This document shows positions 15,101 to 20,890 of a stretch of 20,890 nucleotides of DNA, piece by piece; the stretch's first letter is position 1; each line of letters begins with the position of its first letter. Source of the stretch: JAATGA01 sp047605605 (GTDB lineage Bacteria > Pseudomonadota > Alphaproteobacteria > Rhodobacterales > Rhodobacteraceae). The position numbers were made by a program, and so were the translations under genes. Location of the stretch: NCBI GenBank assembly GCA_047605605.1, contig JASGFG010000071.1, forward strand, positions 1-20,890. The letters run 5' to 3'. The notes below the pieces were generated by a model. It had not been told where the DNA came from, searched no databases, and saw only the letters and a list, made by a program, of their open reading frames with translations.

Positions 15101-16170
15101 TGCGGCAGCCAGCCGGAAGCGACGCCGATGCGGGCGATGCGGCGACCCAGCGGATCGTCGCCCTGTTCCGCGACCTGCTGAACACGCCCACCGTGCGGGC
15201 CGATAGCGGCTTTTTCGAACTGGGGGGGCATTCCCTGCTGCTGATCCGGCTGATCGGCCGGATCGAGGCCAGCTTCGGGCGGCGGCTGTCGGTGGCCGAT
15301 GTCCATGCCGCCCCCACGCCCCGCGCCATCGCCCGGCTTCTGGCAGAGGGCGGGGGGGGCCGCTCGCTGGACGACTGCATCGTGGCGATCCAGCGGCAGG
15401 GCGACCTGCCCCCGATCTATGGCGTGCATGTGCTGGGCGTGAACGGCAACTATTACCGGCCGCTGTCGCGCGCGATGGGGCCGGATCAGCCGATCTACGG
15501 GCTGACCGTCGGGCTGCTGGACGAATTCACCCCGACCGGCGTTGCGGAAACCGCCGAGCTTTACCAAAGGGTGCTGGATCGGCACCAGCCGCAAGGGCCG
15601 CTTGCGCTGGTTGCGGTGTCGCTGGGCAGCTATGTCGCGCTGGAACTGGCACAGCGCCTGCTTGCGGCGGGACGCGAGGTCACGATGCTGGCCATCCTGG
15701 ATGCCGAAGGGCCGGGCGGGCGGCCGCGTATCTCGCGCCCCGCGCGGGCAAGGGCGCATCTGACCCGCCTGCGGCGTGAACCGGCACGCTATATGCTGTC
15801 GCAGACCGGGCACAAACTGAACGAATTCCGGCACTGGCTGGAAAAGCTGCGTCTGGTTCTTTCCGGCCGCATGGGCAGGCCCCGCGCGCCCGCCACATCT
15901 GTCGAGGGGTTCGTGGCGGCGAACGAACTGGCGGTTCAGGCCTATCGCCCGAAACCCTATCCCCTGCGGATGACGGTGGTGCGCGCCACCGACAGCATCT
16001 TTGACAGTGACGAGGCCATCGCCACGGGTCTTGGCTGGGCGCCGGTGGCGGCGGGCGGGTTCGATCTGGTCGAGGTTCCGGGCGACCACCTGACCATCAT
16101 GGAGGACCCCGCGGTGCAATATCTGGCACGCGCCTTGCGCGATGCGCTGGACCCCGCGGGCAAGACTTGA
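12187..16170 (+). CDS. Single-module nonribosomal peptide synthetase, C-A-PCP-TE (EntF-like architecture)
   Basis: A 1327-residue multidomain enzyme that should activate one amino acid, condense it with an acyl or peptidyl donor and release the product. C domain (about 25-460): LTPIQAGM at 29-36, active site PHSLLDG at 157-163 with His158 present but the first His of HHxxxDG replaced by Pro, and MVGCLINTVPL. A domain (about 480-965): A3 YTSGTTGRPKG at 621-631, NGYGPTEAT from 763, YDSGDLARW, GRNDRQIKLRGFRIEPAEVE, and Lys961 in the A10 motif. PCP: LGGHSLL with the phosphopantetheine Ser1016. TE: AVSLGS with Ser1145 (first Gly of GxSxG is Ala), Asp1172, His1301. The start at 12187 is chosen because it puts the C1 motif at the usual distance; its Shine-Dalgarno is weak. 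EntF has the same order and about 1293 residues, but the pocket here is not serine-like and no partner synthetase, phosphopantetheinyl transferase or siderophore gene is nearby. Confidence 0.95.
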   Translation: MPDQFALPRPLPDAPGPVALCDHRPDAPLTPIQAGMIYETALAGRPGLNLEQIVVRMPGGSAQAEAMRAAWQAVALRHPALRMAVDLSAAEPVQIVQPQPEVRLQSLDLRDAPDRDSALAQFLAADRDKGADATAWPNWRLTLLELGDQQALVWTFPHSLLDGRSFATVLEEAFERHDALLAGSAPARREEAPDPAPHYRALAADCSGSAQRFCSHLEGFETANEVGLGLLPQPDPAGGKPVLESWLNAEDARRLTARAARAGGTLATALNAAWGMVIARTSGQRQAVFGVTRSGRHLLPQSPRMVGCLINTVPLCVRMGRETTLDGLLRQVRSDQLALRPHEHCPLTAIRTALSLPGDRPLFHTMVVYDRQSLHDRMQMLGGAWTGRRVDLHEEGALPLTLAAYGEDRLLLRLEHDPSTIAPEAAARYLDYLTRLLRAMAAAEGDPPLSAVSMLPDQESTDLARWSQGAPRQTIPPSCVALAFAEVARRHPHATALITPEGAMVSFAELDRKTDNLARLFAAEGAGPGRIVALCLPRSADYVAALLAVLRTGAAFLPLDPAYPAETLGFMARDSGAAFLVARRVAPWMTGHRVVDPDQPLRAVPLPALAADPARTAYVIYTSGTTGRPKGVMVPQSALAAHSAAARDWLRLGPEDRVLQFTSLGFDVSIEEIVPTLLAAATLVLRPEAAARDPRLLLETVRTQGVTVLNLPTGFWQALLDDMELSGVSLPPTVRLVVAGGERVPAAALRRWRRIAPDIDWANGYGPTEATITSAAHALPAGLPAPEGEVPVGQPLAHARLHVLAPDGSASPPGCTGGLWIGGDCVAGGYLNLPALSAQKFVALPGLGRAYDSGDLARWSPEGILMLGGRNDRQIKLRGFRIEPAEVERVLEGLEDVGQALVAVLDAGTPAARLVGWVRPSVAGEVLDAGALEAEAAALLPPQMRPRIVAVADWPMRPGGKVDMAALPRPDLRQPAGSDADAGDAATQRIVALFRDLLNTPTVRADSGFFELGGHSLLLIRLIGRIEASFGRRLSVADVHAAPTPRAIARLLAEGGGGRSLDDCIVAIQRQGDLPPIYGVHVLGVNGNYYRPLSRAMGPDQPIYGLTVGLLDEFTPTGVAETAELYQRVLDRHQPQGPLALVAVSLGSYVALELAQRLLAAGREVTMLAILDAEGPGGRPRISRPARARAHLTRLRREPARYMLSQTGHKLNEFRHWLEKLRLVLSGRMGRPRAPATSVEGFVAANELAVQAYRPKPYPLRMTVVRATDSIFDSDEAIATGLGWAPVAAGGFDLVEVPGDHLTIMEDPAVQYLARALRDALDPAGKT

Positions 16171-16228
16171 TCCGGGCTTGCCCGAAAGGCGGCGCTGGCG
16201 CAGGATCGGCAGGAACAACGAGGGAACG

Positions 16229-16639
16229 ATGCGCGCCCGCGCCATTCTGGAAACCGTGCTTTACGCCAGCGATCTGGCCGCTGCCGAAGCCTTTTATGCC
16301 CGCGTCTTCGGGCTGGAGGTCGCGCAGCGACTGGACGGGAAGTTCGTGTTTTTCCGCATGGCGGAGCAGATGCTGCTGATCTTTGATCCCGCGGCCTCGT
16401 CCCTGGCGGACCCGGCCAATCCGATTCCCCGGCACGGCGCGACCGGCCCCGGCCATGTCTGCTTTCGCGTGGACAGCCATTCGGCCGTCGATGCCTGGCG
16501 GCGGCACCTGTCTGCACAGGGAATCGAGATCGAGGCCGACCATCGCTGGCCGAACGGTGCGCGGTCCATCTATGTGCGCGACCCCGCCGGAAATTCGGTC
16601 GAGGTCGGCGAGGCGCGGATGTGGGGCCTGGGTTCCTGA
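16229..16639 (+). CDS. VOC-fold (glyoxalase/bleomycin-resistance/dioxygenase superfamily) protein
   Basis: A 136-residue protein made of two beta-alpha-beta-beta-beta units, the normal size of a single-chain VOC protein. Unit one starts ILETVLYASDLAAAEAFYARVFGL (residues 6-29); unit two starts GPGHVCFRV (73-81) and ends IYVRDPAGNSVEV (114-126). Likely metal ligands are His76 and Glu125; the usual first-strand His is replaced by Thr9, with Glu8 beside it. The ATG at 16229 follows GAGGGA. It begins 58 bases after the synthetase and may be co-transcribed with it. The superfamily covers lactoylglutathione lyases, dioxygenases and antibiotic-binding resistance proteins, so the reaction cannot be assigned from sequence alone. 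Confidence 0.86.
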   Translation: MRARAILETVLYASDLAAAEAFYARVFGLEVAQRLDGKFVFFRMAEQMLLIFDPAASSLADPANPIPRHGATGPGHVCFRVDSHSAVDAWRRHLSAQGIEIEADHRWPNGARSIYVRDPAGNSVEVGEARMWGLGS

Positions 16640-16678
16640 CGGAACCGGCGGAAACCGCCCCCTTGTCGGGCTATCCGG

Positions 16679-16706
16679 TTGCCGTCCCCGCCCGTTGCGC
16701 TAGGCT
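16679..16706 (+). promoter_or_regulatory. Candidate promoter for the lytic transglycosylase gene
   Basis: TTGCCG (16679-16684) and TAGGCT (16701-16706) with a 16-base spacer lie about 30 bases before the ATG at 16738. This is a by-eye match; the gene could also be read through from upstream. Confidence 0.35.
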
Positions 16707-16737
16707 GTCGGTAAAAACCGCGGACAAGGACGGGCAG

Positions 16738-17982
16738 ATGCAGGCGACGACGACACGGCGGAACTTTACCTTCGGCCTTGCGGCCCTTGGCCTTGCGGCC
16801 TGCAGCGGCGGATCGGCACGGTTTTCCGGCGGCGGGGGCCTGTCGGACGCTACCCTGCGGGCGGTTCCGGATGCGGGCTGGGACGCCTGGGTCGCGGGCT
16901 TTCGGTCGCGTGCGGCGGCACAGGGAATTCCGTCCGCAACCTTTGAAACCGCGTTCCGCGGTGCGGGCTTTCTGCCCGGCGTGATCGAAAAGGACCGCAA
17001 CCAGACCGAGTTCAAACGCTCGCTGGAGGATTACCTGGCCATCGCCGCCTCGGACGAGCGGGTGTCCAAGGGCCGGACCGCCCTGGCGCAATATGGCGGC
17101 GTGCTGAGCCGGATCGAGGCGCGGTTCGGGGTAGAGGCGCGAGTCGTCTGCGCCATCTGGGGGCTGGAAAGCAAATATGGCGAGCGGCGGGGCGATGTGC
17201 CGGTCATTTCCGCGCTGTCCACGCTGGCTTATGAAGGGCGACGCGGGGCCTTTTTTGAAAGCCAGCTTGTCGCGGCGTTGAAAATTCTGGCGAACGGCGA
17301 CATCCCGGCCAGCGGCATGACCGGAAGCTGGGCGGGCGCGATGGGACATACGCAGTTCATCCCGACCACCTATCTTGCCTATGCCGTCGATTTCACCGGC
17401 GACGGGCGGCGCGACATCTGGTCGGACGATCCGACGGATGCACTGGCTTCTACCGCGAATTATCTGGCCCGGTCGGGCTGGACGCGTGGCCAGCCCTGGG
17501 GAATCGAGGTGCAGCGTCCCGCCAGCCTTGCCGCGCCGGGACGCGGGGTGACGCGCAGTGTGGCCGACTGGTCGGCGGCGGGGGTCAGGACCGCGGCGGG
17601 CGACAGCTTGCCGAACCACGGGCCTGCGGCACTGTTGGCGCCGATGGGGGCCAGCGGCCCGGCCTTTCTGGTCTTCCGCAACTTCAACGTCATCCTGCGT
17701 TACAACAACGCGGAGAACTATGCGATCGGCGTGGGGCACCTGTCCGACCGGATCGCGGGGGCGGGGCCGGTGCGCGGCTCTTTCCCGCCGGATGCGCAGG
17801 GGATGACCATGGCAGACCGGCAGGAGTTGCAGCGCCGCCTGACCGCAGCGGGCTATGACACCCAAGGCACGGATGGCGTGATCGGGCAGAAGACCCGCGA
17901 TGCGATTTCCGCCTGGCAGCGGGCCCGCGGCCAGGCTGTCACGGGCGAGCCGTCGCTGGCGATTCTGCAAGCCCTGCGGTGA
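16738..17982 (+). CDS. MltB-type lytic murein transglycosylase, predicted Tat-exported lipoprotein
   Basis: A 414-residue enzyme expected to cleave the MurNAc-GlcNAc bond of peptidoglycan with formation of 1,6-anhydroMurNAc. The N-terminus TTRRNFTFGLAALGLAAC holds a twin-arginine-like motif (Arg7-Arg8, Phe10) and a lipobox LAAC with Cys22, predicting Tat export and lipid attachment. The SLT_2/MltB catalytic domain spans about 37-335, with catalytic Glu144 in IWGLESKYGERRG and the family blocks GAMGHTQFIPTTYLAYAVDFTGDGRRDIW and ANYLARSGW. A C-terminal PG_binding_1 domain follows at about 356-414. The start at 16738 is chosen because it gives the complete export signal and follows AAGGA. It converges with grpE. 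Confidence 0.93.
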   Translation: MQATTTRRNFTFGLAALGLAACSGGSARFSGGGGLSDATLRAVPDAGWDAWVAGFRSRAAAQGIPSATFETAFRGAGFLPGVIEKDRNQTEFKRSLEDYLAIAASDERVSKGRTALAQYGGVLSRIEARFGVEARVVCAIWGLESKYGERRGDVPVISALSTLAYEGRRGAFFESQLVAALKILANGDIPASGMTGSWAGAMGHTQFIPTTYLAYAVDFTGDGRRDIWSDDPTDALASTANYLARSGWTRGQPWGIEVQRPASLAAPGRGVTRSVADWSAAGVRTAAGDSLPNHGPAALLAPMGASGPAFLVFRNFNVILRYNNAENYAIGVGHLSDRIAGAGPVRGSFPPDAQGMTMADRQELQRRLTAAGYDTQGTDGVIGQKTRDAISAWQRARGQAVTGEPSLAILQALR

Positions 17983-17988
17983 GGGGAG

Positions 17989-18006
17989 GCGCGCCAGCCG
18001 GCGCGC
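17989..18006. terminator. Hairpin between convergent mltB-like gene and grpE
   Basis: GCGCGCC (17989-17995) and GGCGCGC (18000-18006) form a perfect 7-bp stem with the loop AGCC in the 27-base gap between two convergent genes. No T-tract follows on either strand, so terminator function is inferred from position. Confidence 0.35.
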
Positions 18007-18009
18007 ACC

Positions 18010-18543
18010 TTATGAGGCAGGCGTAGAAGACACCCCGACCTGCGCCGGACGCAGAAGACGGTCGTGCAGCATGAAGCCTTCGGTCATCACCTGGATGATG
18101 TCGCCCGCGCGCGTGCCGGGAACCGGGGCCTCGAACATCGCCTGATGGTGCTGGGGGTCGAACGTGTCGCCGATACTGGGGGTAATCGGCGTGACGCCAT
18201 GACGGGTCATCACATTGGTCAGCTCGCGCAGGGTCAGCTCTACCCCTTCGATCAGGGGGGCGGCCTGTTCGCGCGTCTCGTCCGTCGCGGCATCGAGCGC
18301 GCGCTTGAGATTGTCGTAGACCGGAAGAAGATCGCGCGCGAGCCGGGTGCTGCCATATTGCTCGGCCTCGCGGCGGTCGCGGTCGGCACGCTTGCGGGCG
18401 TTTTCGGCATCGGCCAGAGCGCGCATGAACCGATCACGAAAATCGTCGCGCTCGGCGCGGAGCGTTTCAAGCTCGCCCTCGTCTGCCAGTTCTTCCAGTT
18501 CGGGTTCCACGCCTTCGGGGGCGGCCTGATCCTGCGCCGTCAT
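18010..18543 (-). CDS. grpE: Nucleotide exchange factor GrpE
   Basis: GrpE releases ADP from DnaK in the DnaK-DnaJ chaperone cycle. The protein has 177 residues. Residues 1-20 are acidic and disordered, about 20-75 form the long dimerising helix (ETLRAERDDFRDRFMRALADAENARKR), and about 80-165 contain the four-helix bundle and beta domain, with LLPVYDNLKRAL and the signature GDTFDPQHHQAMFEAP. The ATG at 18543 is used because it follows AAGGAAGGACAAGGT; a longer frame exists but adds 32 residues unlike GrpE and overlaps hrcA. It lies 19 bases after the hrcA stop, so the two form an hrcA-grpE operon. dnaK and dnaJ are not in the window. Confidence 0.95.
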   Translation of the reverse strand: MTAQDQAAPEGVEPELEELADEGELETLRAERDDFRDRFMRALADAENARKRADRDRREAEQYGSTRLARDLLPVYDNLKRALDAATDETREQAAPLIEGVELTLRELTNVMTRHGVTPITPSIGDTFDPQHHQAMFEAPVPGTRAGDIIQVMTEGFMLHDRLLRPAQVGVSSTPAS

Positions 18544-18562
18544 ACCTTGTCCTTCCTTCGCC

Positions 18563-19639
18563 TCATCCCTTGCCGCGTTCGGACACCAGGCGCCCGACGA
18601 GCTGTGCGGTATAGTCGACGATCGGGACGATCCGGCCATAGTTCAGCCGGGTCGGACCGATCACCCCCACCGCACCGATGATCTTTCGATCCGCGTTCAT
18701 ATAGGGAGAGACGACGAGAGAGGAACCCGAAAGTGAAAAGAGTTTGTTCTCGGAGCCGATAAAAATGCGCACCCCTTCGCCATTCTCGGCAAGTTCCAGA
18801 AAATCGGCGATGTCGCGCTTGCGCTCCAGATCGTCGAAGAGGGTGCGGATGCGGTCGATGTCCTGGGATTCCGCCGCATCGAGCAGATTGGCCCGGCCCC
18901 GGACGATCAGCCGCTCGCCCGGCTCGCCCGCATGTTCCCAGACGGCAAGGCCGCCTTCCACCAGAGCCTGTGCAAGCGAATCGATTTCCTGGCGGCGTTT
19001 GTCCATGTCGGTGCGCATGGTCGAGCGCAGGTCGGACAATGTTCGCCCATCGGCCAGCGCATTCAGGAAATTCGCCGCCTCGCGCATGGACGAGGCGGTA
19101 TGGCCCGGCGGCGGCGTGAACAGCCTGTTTTCGACATGGCCATCGGCGAAAACCAGCACCACCAGCGCGCGATCCGGCGCAAGGCCCACAAAGTCGATAT
19201 GGCGGATGGGACTTTCCTGCTTGGGCGCAAGAACAAGGCTCGCCCCCCGCGTGATACCGGACAGCGCCGCACCCACCTTGTCGAGAAGATGGGTGACATC
19301 CTGATCGGCGGTGCCTGCGGTCGCGTCGATCCTTTCCCGATCTTCGGCCGCAACGGCGCCGACCTCCAGCAGCCCGTCCACGAACATCCGAAGGCCCAGC
19401 TGGGTCGGAATGCGGCCCGCGGACACATGCGGGCTGTCGAGCAGGCCCAGATATTCCAGATCCTGCATCACATTGCGGACGGTGGCGGCGGAAAGCTTCT
19501 CGCTCATCTCGCGGGTCAGGGTGCGCGAGCCGACCGGATCGCCGGATGCAAGATAGGATTCGACCACCCGGCGAAAAACCTCGCGCGAGCGATCGTTCAG
19601 TTCCGACAAAAGGCCGCTGCCGTCATTCATCGCGGCCAT
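18563..19639 (-). CDS. hrcA: Heat-inducible transcription repressor HrcA
   Basis: HrcA is the repressor that binds CIRCE inverted repeats upstream of chaperone operons, in alphaproteobacteria mainly groESL. The 358 residues comprise an N-terminal winged helix (about 15-90: REVFRRVVESYLASGDPVGSRTL, SAATVRNVMQDLEYLGLL, SAGRIPTQLGLRMFVDGLL), then the GAF-like dimerisation region ending MNADRKIIGAVGVIGPTRLNYGRIVPIVDYTAQLV. The ATG at 19639 follows AGAGGG; a second ATG three codons later has a poorer site. I searched the 107-base divergent region and the grpE side for a CIRCE element (TTAGCACTC with its inverted copy) and saw none, so autoregulation through CIRCE is not supported here. Confidence 0.96.
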   Translation of the reverse strand: MAAMNDGSGLLSELNDRSREVFRRVVESYLASGDPVGSRTLTREMSEKLSAATVRNVMQDLEYLGLLDSPHVSAGRIPTQLGLRMFVDGLLEVGAVAAEDRERIDATAGTADQDVTHLLDKVGAALSGITRGASLVLAPKQESPIRHIDFVGLAPDRALVVLVFADGHVENRLFTPPPGHTASSMREAANFLNALADGRTLSDLRSTMRTDMDKRRQEIDSLAQALVEGGLAVWEHAGEPGERLIVRGRANLLDAAESQDIDRIRTLFDDLERKRDIADFLELAENGEGVRIFIGSENKLFSLSGSSLVVSPYMNADRKIIGAVGVIGPTRLNYGRIVPIVDYTAQLVGRLVSERGKG

Positions 19640-19688
19640 TTTGCCCTCTGTAGCAGGGGCGTCAATCCGCCTTGCGCATCAGGCGGGG

Positions 19689-19717
19689 TTGCAGCCCACC
19701 CGACAAGACGCATATCT
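19689..19717 (+). promoter_or_regulatory. Candidate rph promoter
   Basis: TTGCAG (19689-19694), a 17-base spacer and ATATCT (19712-19717) lie 30 bases upstream of the rph ATG, in the 107-base divergent region shared with hrcA. By-eye sigma-70 type match. Confidence 0.4.
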
Positions 19718-19746
19718 GGCCGGGACACCCGAAAAAGGAAGCCCAA

Positions 19747-20466
19747 ATGCGCCCGTCTGGCCGTAAACTGAACGAAACTCGCCCCATCCACATCGAAAAC
19801 GGGGTGATGAAACATGCCGAAGGGTCCTGTCTGATCAGGATGGGCGAAACCCACGTCCTGTGTTCGGCAACGATCGAGGAAAAGGCACCGCCCTTTCTGA
19901 AGAACACGGGCTTGGGTTGGGTGACGGCGGAATACGGGATGTTGCCGCGCGCAACCAACAGCCGGACCCGCCGGGAAGCCGCAGCCGGAAAGCAGAGCGG
20001 AAGAACCCAAGAAATCCAAAGGCTTATCGGGCGGTCGTTGCGCGCGGGCGTGGACAGGTCGGCCTTGGGCGAGCGGCAGATCGTGGTGGATTGCGACGTG
20101 ATCCAGGCCGATGGCGGAACGCGCTGTGCGTCGATCACCGGCGGTTGGGTGGCTTTGCGGTTGGCCGTGAACAAGCTGCTGAAGACTGGAACCATCATTT
20201 CGGACCCGATCATTGATCATGTCGCGGCGATTTCCTGTGGCATCTATGCAGGGCAGCCCGTGCTGGATCTGGATTATGCAGAAGATTCGGCAGCCGGCAC
20301 CGATGGAAACTTTGTCATGACGGGTCGCGGGCGACTGATCGAGGTGCAGATGTCGGCCGAAGGCGCCACCTTTTCGCATGAGGAGCTGAGGGAACTGTTG
20401 GATCTGGCCGCGGCGGGAAATGCGGCGCTGGTGACGGCACAGAAAGCGGCGCTGGGGTTGGCCTGA
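19747..20466 (+). CDS. rph: Ribonuclease PH
   Basis: RNase PH is a phosphate-dependent 3'-5' exonuclease that trims tRNA precursors. The 239 residues match the usual length. Family blocks are present throughout: MRPSGRKLNETRPIHIENG, HAEGSCLIRMGETHVLCSATIEE, PPFLKNTGLGWVTAEYGMLPRAT, SGRTQEIQRLIGRSLRA, DCDVIQADGGTRCASITGGWVAL and LDLDYAEDSAAGTDGNFVMTG. The ATG at 19747 follows AAGGAAG. The stop overlaps the start of the next gene by one base (TGATG), so translation of rph and rdgB is probably coupled. Confidence 0.97.
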   Translation: MRPSGRKLNETRPIHIENGVMKHAEGSCLIRMGETHVLCSATIEEKAPPFLKNTGLGWVTAEYGMLPRATNSRTRREAAAGKQSGRTQEIQRLIGRSLRAGVDRSALGERQIVVDCDVIQADGGTRCASITGGWVALRLAVNKLLKTGTIISDPIIDHVAAISCGIYAGQPVLDLDYAEDSAAGTDGNFVMTGRGRLIEVQMSAEGATFSHEELRELLDLAAAGNAALVTAQKAALGLA

Positions 20467-20890
20467 TGCGGCGCTTTGACGGACAGCGCCTTTTGGTCGC
20501 GACACATAACAAGGGAAAGCTGGAGGAGATTTCAGCCTTGTTAGAGCCTTTTTCGGTAAGCGTCATATCCGCTGCGGATATGCGCTTGCCGGAGCCTGCG
20601 GAGACCGAGGACAGCTTTGTCGGCAATGCCAGGATCAAGGCACATGCTGCTGCGAAGGCAACCGGTCTGCCCGCTCTAGCCGACGATTCGGGGCTTTCGA
20701 TCGACGCCCTGAACGGTGCACCGGGGGTTTACACCGCGGATTGGGCCGAGACCGGCAAGGGCCGGGATTTCGTCATGGCGATGACGCGGGCCCATGATGA
20801 GCTGATCGCCGCAGCGAAGCCCCGGCCCTGGACGGCGCAGTTCCGCTGCACGCTGGTCCTGGCATGGCCAGACGGGCATGACGAGGTTTT
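20466..20890 (+). CDS. rdgB: XTP/dITP pyrophosphatase RdgB/HAM1 (3' end outside window)
   Basis: This enzyme hydrolyses dITP, ITP and XTP to monophosphates, keeping deaminated purines out of DNA and RNA. The frame starts with the ATG at 20466, which shares its A with the rph stop, and stays open to the window edge (141 codons). Motifs: the substrate-binding start LVATHNKGKLEEI (residues 10-22), FVGNARIKAHAAAKATG, the catalytic LADDSGLSIDALNGAPGVYTA, and FRCTLVLAWPDG. About 60 C-terminal residues are missing, including the usual SHR block. Codons rare in this window (TTA, ATA, CTA) occur in its first third. Confidence 0.94.
   Translation, partial: MRRFDGQRLLVATHNKGKLEEISALLEPFSVSVISAADMRLPEPAETEDSFVGNARIKAHAAAKATGLPALADDSGLSIDALNGAPGVYTADWAETGKGRDFVMAMTRAHDELIAAAKPRPWTAQFRCTLVLAWPDGHDEV

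Noticed and set aside
13249..16245. A 998-codon open frame on the minus strand across the NRPS gene
   Set aside because: It is antisense to a gene with complete NRPS motifs, shows no recognisable domain, and is rich in Arg, Gly, His and Gln as expected for a shadow frame in GC-rich DNA.
18544..18639. A longer GrpE start at 18639
   Set aside because: It overlaps hrcA and adds residues that look like hrcA read in another frame; the ATG at 18543 has a strong ribosome binding site.
1..20890. CRISPR arrays, tRNA or rRNA genes, insertion sequences, prophage genes, attachment sites
   Set aside because: No regularly spaced direct repeats, no cloverleaf or rRNA sequence, no transposase or integrase motif, and gaps between genes are too short to hide them.

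Overview
The window is GC-rich, almost wholly coding chromosomal DNA from an alphaproteobacterium, most likely a member of the Rhodobacteraceae (Paracoccus or Rhodobacter-like). This rests on the IF-2 N-terminus, the RNase PH and ArgJ sequences, the ppiC-like/argJ/mutT block divergent from secA, and the divergent hrcA-grpE and rph-rdgB pairs. The genus is an inference. I see no tRNA, rRNA, insertion sequence, phage gene or CRISPR array, and no gene-free stretch longer than about 210 bases.

Layout. (1) 1-2519, + strand: infB, cut at its 5' end by the window edge and closed by a strong hairpin terminator at 2550-2577. (2) 2629-5622, - strand: a secreted parvulin-type isomerase, argJ with a long N-terminal extension, mutT, and at the end a 53-residue small gene with its own ribosome binding site. 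(3) 5828-11220, + strand: secA, then two exported-protein genes (a membrane-anchored four-cysteine protein, and a solute-binding-like/OmpA fusion). (4) 11198-11977, - strand: radC, whose 3' end overlaps the preceding gene. (5) 12187-17982, + strand: a single-module nonribosomal peptide synthetase (C-A-PCP-TE), a VOC/glyoxalase-fold protein, and an MltB-type lytic transglycosylase lipoprotein. (6) 18010-19639, - strand: hrcA-grpE. (7) 19747-end, + strand: rph-rdgB, with rdgB running off the window.

Most genes are housekeeping: translation initiation, protein export and folding, arginine synthesis, nucleotide-pool cleaning, heat-shock control, tRNA 3' maturation. The least ordinary element is the orphan synthetase at 12187-16170. 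It has the same domain order and nearly the same size as EntF, but its specificity pocket is not serine-like and no partner enzymes lie within the window. The divergent 209-base region in front of it carries two inverted repeats. Other points worth a second look are the 53-residue gene beside infB, the ArgJ extension, the envelope protein pair behind secA, and a hairpin module between argJ and mutT that looks like a recurrent intergenic element.
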